From DATFDN01 sp963767645 (GTDB lineage Bacteria; Pseudomonadota; Alphaproteobacteria; Acetobacterales; Acetobacteraceae), in contig CAVYEW010000018.1 in NCBI GenBank assembly GCA_963767645.1, forward strand, positions 124,001 to 188,000: DNA of 64,000 bases. The letters run 5' to 3'. The notes under the pieces are model-generated. The model saw nothing but the letters and a program-made list of their open reading frames with translations, did no database searches and was not told where the DNA came from. The position numbers and the translations under genes are program-made. Within the stretch, counting starts at the first letter, position 1; each line of letters begins with the position of its first letter. Shown here in pieces: positions 37,466-45,743 of the stretch.

Positions 37466-37537
37466 CCCCTCCCCCCCGGCCCCCTCCCGCAAGGGGAGGG
37501 GGAGAAGAAAGCAAATCTCCTCCCCTTGCGGGAGGGG
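37466..37537. repeat. GC-rich double-hairpin repeat, copy 3 (partly truncated)
   Basis: Same organisation as the copies at 22205 and 35674: left tail and hairpin intact, spacer AGAAGAAAGCAAATCT, right hairpin present but its outer tail replaced by TCGAAGC. It lies six bases upstream of the hyuB GTG and supplies a purine-rich stretch in Shine-Dalgarno position on the minus strand. Confidence 0.8.
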
Positions 37538-37561
37538 TCGAAGCAACCAGAACCATCCGCA

Positions 37562-39643
37562 TCACTCCCGCGCCATCGCGATATAGCCGAAGCCGTCGAT
37601 CCGTGCCGTCCAGCCGGGTGCGACCAAGGTCGAGGTCTCGTCCTCGGCGATGATCGCCGAGCCGGCGATGCGCGCGTCCGCCGCCAGGCTGGCGCGGTCA
37701 TGCACGGTGTAGTCGGACACCGCGCCGGTGGTCGTCTCGCGCACCTTCTGGGAGCGGGCAGGGGCGGGGGCAGCGGCGGCGCTAATGGTGGCGGATGCGA
37801 TCTCCTCCGGGAGTTCGGTGGTGATCTGCACCGCGAAGCTCATCACCTCGACATCGGAGCCGGGCACGGGGCGATCGTAGAAACGCGTATAGGCGTCGTC
37901 AAAGGCGGCGCGGATTGTGGGCACGTCGCCAGGGCCGAGGACGCGGACCGGGAGGCGGACCGGAATCTCGTGCCCTTGCCCGACATAGCGCATATAGGCG
38001 GTCCGGGTCTGTGCCAGGGCGGCGCCGAAGCTGCCCTGCTCGACGATCCGGCGTGCCTCGTCCGCCATCTCCTCCAGCAGCGCGTTGACGCCGGCGACGT
38101 CGAAGGCCGAGAAGCGCTGATACAGGCTGCGCACCACCTCATAGGCGACGGGCGCGCGCAGAAAGCCGATCGCGCTGCCGACGCCCGCGCCGGAGGGGAC
38201 CAGCACCCGCCCGATCCCCAGCTTCTCGGCGATGCGGCAGGCATGGACAGGCCCGCCCCCGCCGAACGCGATCAGGGTGCGGCCCTCGTAGGTCTTGCCG
38301 GATTCGATGGCGTGGACGCGCGCGGCGTTGGCCATGGTCTCGTCCACCATCTCCACCACGCCGACCGCCGCCATCTCAGGGGTGAGACCGAGCGGGCGCC
38401 CGACATGCCCGGCCAGGGCTTCGCGTGCGGCGGCGGAATCGAGCCGCAATGTCCCGCCGGCGAAGCGGTCGGGGTCGTAGCGGCCGAGCGCGAGGTTGGC
38501 GTCCGTGACCGCCGGACGCGTGCCGCCGCGCCCGTAGCAGGCCGGGCCGGGCTCGGCGCCGGCGCTCTCCGGGCCGACGGCGATGCGGCCCATCGCGTCG
38601 ACGCGCGCTAGGCTGCCGCCGCCGGCACCGATCTCCACCATCTCGATCACCGGGATGCGCAAGGGCAGGCCCGAGCCCTTCTTGAACCGGCCGACGCGGG
38701 CCACCTCGAAGCTGCGCGCGGTCTGCGGGCGAGCATCGTCGATCAGGCAGATCTTCGCCGTGGTGCCGCCCATGTCGAAGGACAGCACCGAGGCGAGGCC
38801 GCATTGGCGCGCGACATGCGCGGAGAACAGCGCCCCGCCGGCCGGCCCGCTCTCGACCAGGCGGATGGGGAAGCGGCAGGCGGTCTCGATCGTGGTCAGG
38901 CCGCCGCCCGACAGCATGAGGAAGATCGGCGCGGTGGCGCCGAGCCCGCGCAGCCCGTCCTCCAGCCGACGCAGGTAGCGCGTCATACGCGGCTGCACGT
39001 AGGCATTGGCGACGGTGGTGGAGAAGCGTTCCCACTCGCGCATCTCGGGCGAGACTTCGGAGGAGAGGGAGACCGGAATCTCCGGCATCGCCTCAGCGAG
39101 GATGTCGCGGACCCGGAGCTCGTGGGCCGGGTTGACGAAGGCGTGCAGGAAGCCCACCGCGATGCTTTCCACCTGCTCGTTTTGCAGCGCGGGGATCAGT
39201 GCGCGCACCGCCTGCTCGTCGAGCGGGCGCAGGACCGCGCCCGTATTGTCGAGCCGCTCGGGCACCGGCAGGCGCAGATGGCGCGGCACCAGCGGTTCGG
39301 GCAGGACGATGTTGAGGTCGTACTGGTCGTACCGGCTCTCGTTGCCCATCGCCAGCACGTCGCGGAAGCCCTCGGTGGTCAGCAGGGCGGTGCGCGCGCC
39401 CTTGCGCTCGATCACCGCGTTGGTGGCGAGGGTGGTTCCGTGGATGACCATGCCGAGTTCGGCCGCGCCGATGCCCGCCTGTTCCAGCACAGTCCGCACG
39501 CCCTGGAGCACGCCTTCCTCAGGGGCGGCGGAGGTGGTCAGGGTCTTGACGGTGTGACGGCGTCCGGCGTGTTCGAGCGCAAGGTCGGTGAACGTGCCGC
39601 CGATATCGACGGCGAGGCGGACAGTGGGGGATGGGGAGGTCAA
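37562..39643 (-). CDS. Hydantoinase A/oxoprolinase family protein
   Basis: 693 residues of the HyuA family. The N-terminal domain starts RLAVDIGGTFTDLALEHAGR with the DxGGTxTD nucleotide-binding motif. LSFDMGGTTAKICLIDD marks the second half of the actin-like ATPase fold, and the C-terminal part carries TLIAFGGGGPVHACRIAEKL. It would supply ATP-driven activation for HyuB. It is the first gene of the hyuA-hyuB-deacylase operon. Confidence 0.92.
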   Translation of the reverse strand: MTSPSPTVRLAVDIGGTFTDLALEHAGRRHTVKTLTTSAAPEEGVLQGVRTVLEQAGIGAAELGMVIHGTTLATNAVIERKGARTALLTTEGFRDVLAMGNESRYDQYDLNIVLPEPLVPRHLRLPVPERLDNTGAVLRPLDEQAVRALIPALQNEQVESIAVGFLHAFVNPAHELRVRDILAEAMPEIPVSLSSEVSPEMREWERFSTTVANAYVQPRMTRYLRRLEDGLRGLGATAPIFLMLSGGGLTTIETACRFPIRLVESGPAGGALFSAHVARQCGLASVLSFDMGGTTAKICLIDDARPQTARSFEVARVGRFKKGSGLPLRIPVIEMVEIGAGGGSLARVDAMGRIAVGPESAGAEPGPACYGRGGTRPAVTDANLALGRYDPDRFAGGTLRLDSAAAREALAGHVGRPLGLTPEMAAVGVVEMVDETMANAARVHAIESGKTYEGRTLIAFGGGGPVHACRIAEKLGIGRVLVPSGAGVGSAIGFLRAPVAYEVVRSLYQRFSAFDVAGVNALLEEMADEARRIVEQGSFGAALAQTRTAYMRYVGQGHEIPVRLPVRVLGPGDVPTIRAAFDDAYTRFYDRPVPGSDVEVMSFAVQITTELPEEIASATISAAAAPAPARSQKVRETTTGAVSDYTVHDRASLAADARIAGSAIIAEDETSTLVAPGWTARIDGFGYIAMARE

Positions 39644-39762
39644 AGGGGCGACCGGATCGGTTGGCGAGGCCGGCAGTCAACCGCGCGGGGGTGGAGCTGG
39701 CAAGTATCGGAAGTGTGTCTGTGGCACAACTCTCCGCCCGCCTTCCGCAAAGGTTGCGGCAA

Positions 39763-40178
39763 TTACGTGCCGCTCGCCGGTGCCTCATCTCCCTCTCCGC
39801 CCCTCGGGGCGGAGAGGGTTGGGTGAGGTGGGGGATACGCCAGCTCTTGGCGCAGGCGCTGCAACACCCCGTCCAGGTTGTCCATTACCTCGTTGTTCCG
39901 GAACCGGATGGCCCGGTAGCCGTGCGCTGCGATTTCCGCCGAGCGCGCCGCGTCGGCCGCGCCCTGCTCGGCGTGCTGGCCCCCGTCCAGCTCGACCACC
40001 AACTTGCATTCAGGGCAGGCGAAGACGGCGACACGCCGCCCGATTGGGTGCTGGCGGCGGAACCTCCAGGGCAACCCGCTATCCCGCAAAGCCCGCCACA
40101 GGCGCCGCTCCGCCTCAGGGCCTCGCGGCGCAGCCTGCGCGCGACAATGGTTTGCGTTCGCACAATTCTCTCTGGCAT
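39763..40178 (-). pseudogene. DUF559 (Vsr-like endonuclease fold) protein, frameshifted
   Basis: A DUF559 protein of about 138 residues if repaired. It starts MPERIVRTQTIVARRLRREA at ATG 40178, then shifts frame near 40117-40122. It continues PEAERRLWRALRDSGLPWRF, FRRQHPIGRRVAVFACPECK and LVVELDGGQHAE to the stop at 39763. GAGGCCCTGAG where GAGGCCCCTGAG would keep the frame suggests loss of one C. The VELDGGQH and FACP segments carry the expected acidic nuclease-like residues. The start codon and its GAGGTGGGGG ribosome site lie inside the right inverted repeat, and the last 18 or so residues are encoded by the left repeat. Function of the family is unknown; a DNA nuclease fold is generally assumed. 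Confidence 0.78.
39791..39836. repeat. Left inverted repeat of the DUF559 element
   Basis: Hairpin CCCTCTCCGCCCC-TC-GGGGCGGAGAGGG at 39791-39818 followed by the tail TTGGGTGAGGTGGGGGAT pointing into the DUF559 gene. It matches the right repeat in inverted orientation over about 46 bp, with only TT/CC-type differences at the hairpin-tail junction and the hairpin loop. Confidence 0.82.
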
Positions 40179-40223
40179 CCCCCACCTCACCCCGGCCCTC
40201 TCCGCCCCTCGGGGCGGAGAGGG
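40177..40223. repeat. Right inverted repeat of the DUF559 element
   Basis: ATCCCCCACCTCACCCC tail followed by the hairpin CCCTCTCCGCCCC-TC-GGGGCGGAGAGGG (40196-40223). On the minus strand the tail supplies GAGGTGGGGG and the ATG of the DUF559 gene; the left copy has ATA at the same place. Confidence 0.82.
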
Positions 40224-40359
40224 AGCTTTGCCGCGCAGCCACACGTAAGGAGGCTGCGGAAAGAATGGGTAAATACCTTTTCCCTTGCGGCAGGGCGCCG
40301 TTGCCCTCCGCTTCAGCCACGCGCACTCTGCCGCCCCATTCAGCTTCCGGGAGCCACGC

Positions 40360-41898
40360 ATGAACGGCGCCGAATCCCTCGTCCACACGCTGCTCGGCTG
40401 CGGCGTCGATACCTGCTTCTCCAACCCCGGCACCTCGGAGATGCACTTCGTCGCCGCGCTCGACCGGATCCCTGGGATGCGCTGCATCCTCGGCCTGTTC
40501 GAGGGCGTGGTGACGGGCGCGGCGGACGGGTATGCGCGAATGGCGGGGCGGCCGGCGGCGACCTTGCTGCATTGCGGGCCGGGCCTCGCCAACGGGATAG
40601 CCAACCTGCACAACGCGCGCCGCGCCTCGACGCCGATCGTCAACATCACCGGCGACCAGGCCACCTATCATCGTCCCCTCGACGCGCCGCTGACCGCCGA
40701 TTCCGAGGGCTGGGCGCGCGGCGTGTCGGGCTGGGTGCGAACCGCCACCTCGGCCGAGACGGTCGGGCGCGATGCGGCAGTCGCGGTGCAGGCGGCGCGG
40801 ACCGCACCGGGGCAGATCGCCACCTTGATCCTGCCGGCCGACACCGCCTGGACCGAGGGGGGCGTAGTGGGCGAGAGGCTGCCGGTTCCGGAGCGGCCGC
40901 GCGCCGACCCGCATCAGGTGCAGCTTGCGGCGGACGTGCTGCGGCGGCGCGAGAAGACCTTGATCCTGCTCGGCAACGACGCGCTGAGCGAGGCGGCGCT
41001 CGCGCTCGCGCACCGGATCGCGGCACAGACGGGCGCGGCGCTCATGGCGATGGGCTCGAACGGGCGGATCGCGCGCGGGCGGGGACGGGTGGCGGTGAAC
41101 CGCATCCCCTATCCGGTGGACCAGGCGGTGAAGGCGCTCGCCGGGTTCCGCCATGTCGTGCTGGTCGCCTGCCGCAAGCCGGTGATCTTCTTTGCCTATC
41201 CCGGCAAGCCCGGCAGCCCCGTCCCGGATGACGCCGACCTGCACATCCTGGCGCGGCCCGAGCAGGACCCGCTGGACGCGCTGGCGCGGCTGGCCGAGGA
41301 GCTGGGCGCCCCTGCGGCTGCCGTGCCCGACGCCGGCCCGCGCCCCGAGCCGGCGCGCGGCCCACTGAACCCGGAAAGCTTCGCGCGCACCCTGGCCGCG
41401 CTGCTGCCCGAGCAGGCGGTGGTGGCGGACGAGGCGATCACCTTCGGGCGCGGCTTCTTCCCCGCGACCTTTGCCGCCGCGCCGCATGACTGGCTGCAAG
41501 TGACCGGCGGGGCGATCGGCGGCGGGATGCCGCTCGCCACCGGGGCGGCGGTCGGGGCACCGGGGCGGCGCGTGGTGAACCTGCAAGCCGACGGCTCGGC
41601 GATGTACACCGTGCAGGCGCTGTGGACGCAGGCGCGCGAGAAGCTGGACGTGACGACGATCATCTTCTCCAACCGCAAGTATCAGATCCTGCTCGGCGAG
41701 CTTGCCAATGTGGGCGCCAATCCCGGCCGCACCGCCCTCGACATGATGGATCTCGGCAATCCAGACCTCGACTTCGTGGCCATGGCGCGCGGCATGGGCG
41801 TGGAGGCGGCGCGGGCTGAGAACTGCGAGCAGTTCGCCGACCTGTTCGCGCAGTCGTTGCGCGCGCAAGGACCGTTCCTGATCGAGCTGCCGACGTAA
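40360..41898 (+). CDS. Thiamine-diphosphate-dependent enzyme, acetolactate synthase-like
   Basis: 512 residues with the three-domain layout of ThDP enzymes. The N-terminal Pyr domain has CFSNPGTSEMHF and the activating Glu in GLFEGVVTGAADGYARM. A middle domain follows. The C-terminal PP domain has the ThDP/Mg segment NLQADGSAMYTVQALWTQA ending SNRKY. Homologues are annotated as acetolactate synthase large subunit-like or benzoylformate/phenylglyoxylate decarboxylase-like proteins. In this operon a 2-oxo acid decarboxylase or lyase acting on a ring-fission product is plausible. It is the first gene of the second catabolic operon; the gap upstream carries the DUF559 element. Confidence 0.87.
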   Translation: MNGAESLVHTLLGCGVDTCFSNPGTSEMHFVAALDRIPGMRCILGLFEGVVTGAADGYARMAGRPAATLLHCGPGLANGIANLHNARRASTPIVNITGDQATYHRPLDAPLTADSEGWARGVSGWVRTATSAETVGRDAAVAVQAARTAPGQIATLILPADTAWTEGGVVGERLPVPERPRADPHQVQLAADVLRRREKTLILLGNDALSEAALALAHRIAAQTGAALMAMGSNGRIARGRGRVAVNRIPYPVDQAVKALAGFRHVVLVACRKPVIFFAYPGKPGSPVPDDADLHILARPEQDPLDALARLAEELGAPAAAVPDAGPRPEPARGPLNPESFARTLAALLPEQAVVADEAITFGRGFFPATFAAAPHDWLQVTGGAIGGGMPLATGAAVGAPGRRVVNLQADGSAMYTVQALWTQAREKLDVTTIIFSNRKYQILLGELANVGANPGRTALDMMDLGNPDLDFVAMARGMGVEAARAENCEQFADLFAQSLRAQGPFLIELPT

Positions 41899-41909
41899 GG
41901 GAGGCTTGC

Positions 41910-42866
41910 ATGTCGGACCTGCCGCGCCGCGTGCAGATCAACGAGGAAGGCCCGCGCGAGGGCTTCCAGTTCGAGAAGGGGCCGATCCCGACCGCGCGCA
42001 AGATCGCGCTGGTCGACGCGCTCTCGGCGACCGGGCTGAACCATATCCAGGTCGCCTCGTTCGTCAATCCGAACCGCGTGCCGGGCTGGGCGGATGCGGA
42101 AGCGGTCGTCGCCGGGTTCGAGCGCCGCAAGGGGGTCGAGTACACCGCACTCTGGCTCAACCTGAAGGGGCTGGAGCGGGCGATGGCGACGCGCAGGCTC
42201 GACATCAAGGGATCGTTCTCGCTGACCGCCTCGGCGGCGTTCCTGGCGCGCAACCAGCAGCGCACGCTGGAGGACAACGTGCGCGCGGCGCACGAGACGA
42301 TCGCGATGTACAAGCGCCACGGGATCGCGCTGGAGCGCGCCGGCATCATGGCTGCGTTCGGCTGCAACTTTGAGGGCGATATCCCGCACGCGCGGGTGCT
42401 GGACATGGTGCAGCTTCTGCTCGACATCTGCGCCGAGCATGACGTGAGGCCGCGGGTGTTCTCTCTCGCCGACACCATGGCCTGGGCAACGCCGCAATCG
42501 ATCCGCGCGCTGGTCGGCAAGGTGCGCGACCGCTGGCCGGACATGACGCTCTCGCTGCACCTGCACGACACGCGCGGCCTCGGCATCGCCAACGCCTACG
42601 CGGGGCTGGAAATGGGTGTCGCGATATTCGATTCCGCCGTCGCCGGGCTGGGCGGCTGCCCGTTCGCCGCGCACAAGGGCGCGGCGGGCAATGTCTGCAC
42701 CGAGGATCTGGTGTTCATGCTGGACGAGATGGGGATCGAGACCGGCATCGACCTCGGCGCGCTGATCGAGGCGGCACGTCTGGCCGAGGATATCGTCGGC
42801 CATCCGTTGCCGGGCGCGGTGAAGGTCGGCGGCAGCCTGAAGGCGTTGCGCTCGAAACCGCATTGA
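41910..42866 (+). CDS. Hydroxymethylglutaryl-CoA lyase family protein
   Basis: 318-residue DRE-TIM-like lyase. The N-terminal INEEGPREGFQ replaces the usual EVGPRDGLQ, and SLHLHDTRGLGIANAYAGL carries the metal-binding HxH. The signature GGCPFAAHKGAAGNVCTED has the catalytic Cys, but it is two residues longer (His-Lys) than the common GGCPYAxGASGN form. Such enzymes cleave 3-hydroxyacyl-CoA compounds to acetyl-CoA and an oxo acid. AGGGAGG lies upstream of the ATG. The insertion may mean a different acyl-CoA substrate. Confidence 0.85.
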   Translation: MSDLPRRVQINEEGPREGFQFEKGPIPTARKIALVDALSATGLNHIQVASFVNPNRVPGWADAEAVVAGFERRKGVEYTALWLNLKGLERAMATRRLDIKGSFSLTASAAFLARNQQRTLEDNVRAAHETIAMYKRHGIALERAGIMAAFGCNFEGDIPHARVLDMVQLLLDICAEHDVRPRVFSLADTMAWATPQSIRALVGKVRDRWPDMTLSLHLHDTRGLGIANAYAGLEMGVAIFDSAVAGLGGCPFAAHKGAAGNVCTEDLVFMLDEMGIETGIDLGALIEAARLAEDIVGHPLPGAVKVGGSLKALRSKPH

Positions 42867-42880
42867 GAGGAGGGTGCGCC

Positions 42881-44218
42881 ATGGCGCTGACCCAGGACAT
42901 CGGCGCGTTCATCGCCGAGCTTTCCCCCAATCGCGTCCCAGCCGAAGGGATGGAGGTCGCGCGGCTCGGCTTCATCGACACGGTGGGCACCATGATCGCC
43001 GGGCGCGGCGAGGACTGCGTGCGCATCCTGCGCGACGTGCTCGCGCCGCCTTCCGGTCCGTCCTCAATCACTTTCGGCGAGGCCCGCGCGCCGGCACCCG
43101 AGGCGGCCTGGATCAACGGGACGGCGGCGCACGCTCTTGATTACGACGACGTTGCGTTGCGCGGGCATCCGTCCACCGTGCTGGTGCCGGCGATCCTGGC
43201 GGAAGCTGAGGCGCTGGATGCGTCTGGGACCGACATGCTGGTGGCCTATGTGGCGGGCTACGAGACCTGGGCCGAATTGTTCCGCCGCGATTCCGGGCTT
43301 CTGCACAAGAAGGGCTGGCACCCGACCGGGTTATACGGCGCGGTCGGCGCGGCCGCCGCCTGTGCCAAGCTGCGCCGGCTGGATGCCGCGCGGTCGGCGA
43401 TGGCGGTGGCGCTGGGCGCCTCGCAGAGCGCCGGGCTGATGGCGAATTTCGGCACCATGACCAAGCCGTTCCACGCCGGACGGGCGGCGCAGTCGGGGAT
43501 CATGGCGGCAAGGCTGGCCGAGGCGGGGTTCACCGCGAGCGATGATGCGCTGGAGCATCCGCAGGGCTTTCTGCACGCGATCTCGCCGGAGGGCAGCGAG
43601 GACCGCGCCAGCGCCGCGCGGCTCGGCGAGGGCTGGGCGCTGCTGAGCCAAGGGTTGGCGATCAAGAAATACCCGACCTGCTACTGCACGCACCGCGCCA
43701 TCGACGGTGCGCTCGATCTGGTGGCGGCGCATCCCGTGCGGCCCGAGGAGGTCGAGCGGGTCACGGTGCGGATCAGCGACTACTTCGCGACGGTGCTGCG
43801 CAACCATGCGCCCGAGACCGGTCTTGCCGCCAAGTTCAGCATCGAGTTCGCGATGGCAAGCGCGATCATCGCGCGCCGCGTCGGCCTGCGCGAGCTGACC
43901 GACGACTTCGTGCGTCGGGCGGATGTGCGGGCGCTGATGCGGCGGGTGGCAACGGAAACCACCGGCGAGCACGATGCCGAGCTTCCCGGCGCGGCGCCAG
44001 CGGATCAGGTGACGGTGGTGCTGGCCGGCGGCGAGACTCTGGCGGGCGGGAAGGTGGCGCGTGCCACCGGGCATCCGAGCCGGCCATTGAGCGATCAGCA
44101 GATCTTCGAAAAGTTCGCCGATTGCCTGGAGGCGGGCGGGTCGCGGATGCCGGCCGAGACGCTGTTCGGGCGGCTGAAGGGGCTGGAGACGCTGCCGGCT
44201 CGGGCGCTGGCGGCGTGA
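42881..44218 (+). CDS. MmgE/PrpD family protein
   Basis: 445 residues of the MmgE/PrpD family (2-methylcitrate dehydratase fold). Characteristic stretches are NGTAAHALDYDDVALRGHPS, GYETWAELFRR, KGWHPTGLYGAVGAAAACAKL and IKKYPTCYCTHRAIDGAL. Members dehydrate or isomerise tricarboxylate-like and other acids; many in catabolic islands have no known substrate. ATG 42881 has GAGGAGGG upstream; the frame is open to 42863 but only by overlap with the lyase. Co-transcribed with the ThDP enzyme, lyase and HpaB-type gene. Confidence 0.88.
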   Translation: MALTQDIGAFIAELSPNRVPAEGMEVARLGFIDTVGTMIAGRGEDCVRILRDVLAPPSGPSSITFGEARAPAPEAAWINGTAAHALDYDDVALRGHPSTVLVPAILAEAEALDASGTDMLVAYVAGYETWAELFRRDSGLLHKKGWHPTGLYGAVGAAAACAKLRRLDAARSAMAVALGASQSAGLMANFGTMTKPFHAGRAAQSGIMAARLAEAGFTASDDALEHPQGFLHAISPEGSEDRASAARLGEGWALLSQGLAIKKYPTCYCTHRAIDGALDLVAAHPVRPEEVERVTVRISDYFATVLRNHAPETGLAAKFSIEFAMASAIIARRVGLRELTDDFVRRADVRALMRRVATETTGEHDAELPGAAPADQVTVVLAGGETLAGGKVARATGHPSRPLSDQQIFEKFADCLEAGGSRMPAETLFGRLKGLETLPARALAA

Positions 44219-44245
44219 ACCAGGGCTGCATCGGAGAAGGCCGGC

Positions 44246-45727
44246 ATGGGCATTCGCGGCGGCCAGCAATTCCTAGATGGTCTGCGCCGCCAGCCACGCG
44301 AGGTGTGGGTCAGCGGAGAGCGGGTCGAGGATGTCACCTCGCATCCTGCCTTCGCGCCCGCCGCACGGGCGCTGGCGAAGCTCTACGATATGCAGCTGGA
44401 TGCGCGCTACCAGGATGTGCTGACCTATGTGCTGCCGGACGGGGGGCGGGCAGGGACGGCGTTCATGCCGGCTGCAAGCCGCGCCGACCTTGAGAAGCAT
44501 CGCCGCGCTTATCAGCTCTGGGCCGAGCAGAATTTCGGGCTGATGGGCCGTTCGCCGGATTTCCTGAATTGCGCGCTGCGCGCGTTCGCCGAGGCGCGTG
44601 ACGTGTTCGACCGCGCCGGAAAGGCGTTCGGCGACCGGATCACCCGCTATTACGAGCATGTGCGGGACAACGACCTTTTCCTGAGCCACGCCTTGATAAC
44701 GCCCCAGAACGACCGCTCGAAATCCTCCGGCGAGCAGGCCGCGCTGCATCTGCGCGTCGTGAAGGAACAGGCGGACGGCATCGTCGTCAGCGGGGCGCGG
44801 ATGCTGGCCACGCTCGGCGCGGTTTCCGACGAGATCATCATCTATTGCCTTCCAGGGCTGAAGCCGGGCGACGAAGACCACGCCCTCGCCTTCGCCGTCC
44901 CTACCGGTGCGCCGGGCCTGCGCCAGATCTGCCGCGAACCCTACGACACCGGCGGGCGCAGCTCCTTCGACCACCCGCTCGCGACGCGGTTCGAGGAGAC
45001 CGATTCTCTGCTGGTGTTCAAGGACGTGTTCGTTCCCTGGGAGCGCGTGTTCTGCTACCGCGATGTCACGCTGCTGAACTCCCTCTACGCGGACAGCGCG
45101 CTGCGCAATCACACCGCGCACCAGACCAATGCGCGCGCCTTGGTCAAGATGCGGTTCGCGACCGGCCTCGCCATCGCGCTCGCCCGCGCCATCAAGGCGG
45201 ACACGTTCCTGCACGTGCAGCAGATGCTGGGCGAGGCGCTTGGTTATGTGGAGATCGTGGAGAGCGCGCTGGTCCGGGCGGAGGTGGAGTGCGAACCGAC
45301 CAAGGTGGGCACGGTGCGCGCCGCACTCGCGCCGCTGCAGGCGCTTCGCGCGTTCCTGCCCACCGCCTATCCGCGCGTCGTCGAGATCATCCAGAGGATC
45401 GCCGCGGGCGGATTCATGATGATGCCCACCGGGGCCGATCTCGCGCACCCCGAACTTGTCGAGGACACGTCCCTCTACTACCAGGGAGCGGGTGGCATGT
45501 CCTCGGTCGAACGGGTCAAGCTGTTCAAGCTCGCCTGGGATCTGGCCGGTGATTCCTTCGGCGCGCGGCAGCTGCAGTATGAACGCTATTACGCAGGCGA
45601 TCCGGTGCGCGTGACGGCTGGCAGCTACCTCGGCTGCGACGACCGGGAGATCATGCGGCTGGTGCGCGACGCCTTGGCGCTCTCGGGAGACCCGGTCCAG
45701 AGGGCCCCGGAGGCGCGCAGGCGCTGA
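44246..45727 (+). CDS. 4-hydroxyphenylacetate 3-hydroxylase family protein (HpaB-type FADH2 monooxygenase)
   Basis: 493 residues of the HpaB family. N-terminal GGQQFLDGLRRQPREVWVSGE, the middle segment SHALITPQNDRSKS and the flavin region GAGGMSSVERVKLFKLAWDLAGDSFGARQLQYERYYAGDP near the C-terminus are typical (named here as a region around residues 415-455). It would ortho-hydroxylate a phenol to a catechol using reduced FAD from a separate reductase. No HpaC lies beside it; the nearest flavin reductase is at 3886. GGAGAAGG precedes the ATG. The extradiol dioxygenase gene follows, which fits catechol formation then ring cleavage. Confidence 0.9.
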   Translation: MGIRGGQQFLDGLRRQPREVWVSGERVEDVTSHPAFAPAARALAKLYDMQLDARYQDVLTYVLPDGGRAGTAFMPAASRADLEKHRRAYQLWAEQNFGLMGRSPDFLNCALRAFAEARDVFDRAGKAFGDRITRYYEHVRDNDLFLSHALITPQNDRSKSSGEQAALHLRVVKEQADGIVVSGARMLATLGAVSDEIIIYCLPGLKPGDEDHALAFAVPTGAPGLRQICREPYDTGGRSSFDHPLATRFEETDSLLVFKDVFVPWERVFCYRDVTLLNSLYADSALRNHTAHQTNARALVKMRFATGLAIALARAIKADTFLHVQQMLGEALGYVEIVESALVRAEVECEPTKVGTVRAALAPLQALRAFLPTAYPRVVEIIQRIAAGGFMMMPTGADLAHPELVEDTSLYYQGAGGMSSVERVKLFKLAWDLAGDSFGARQLQYERYYAGDPVRVTAGSYLGCDDREIMRLVRDALALSGDPVQRAPEARRR

Positions 45728-45743
45728 ACCAAGGAGGGCGACC

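Larger units (their letters stand above)
39791..40223. mobile_element. 433-bp DUF559 gene module bounded by inverted repeats
   Basis: The DUF559 reading frame is framed by two inverted copies of a hairpin-plus-tail repeat, hairpins outward and tails inward. The hairpin-tail design resembles the solo GC-rich repeats at 22205, 35674 and 37466. No transposase, target duplication or other cargo was found, so mobility is only inferred from the symmetry. Confidence 0.45.
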
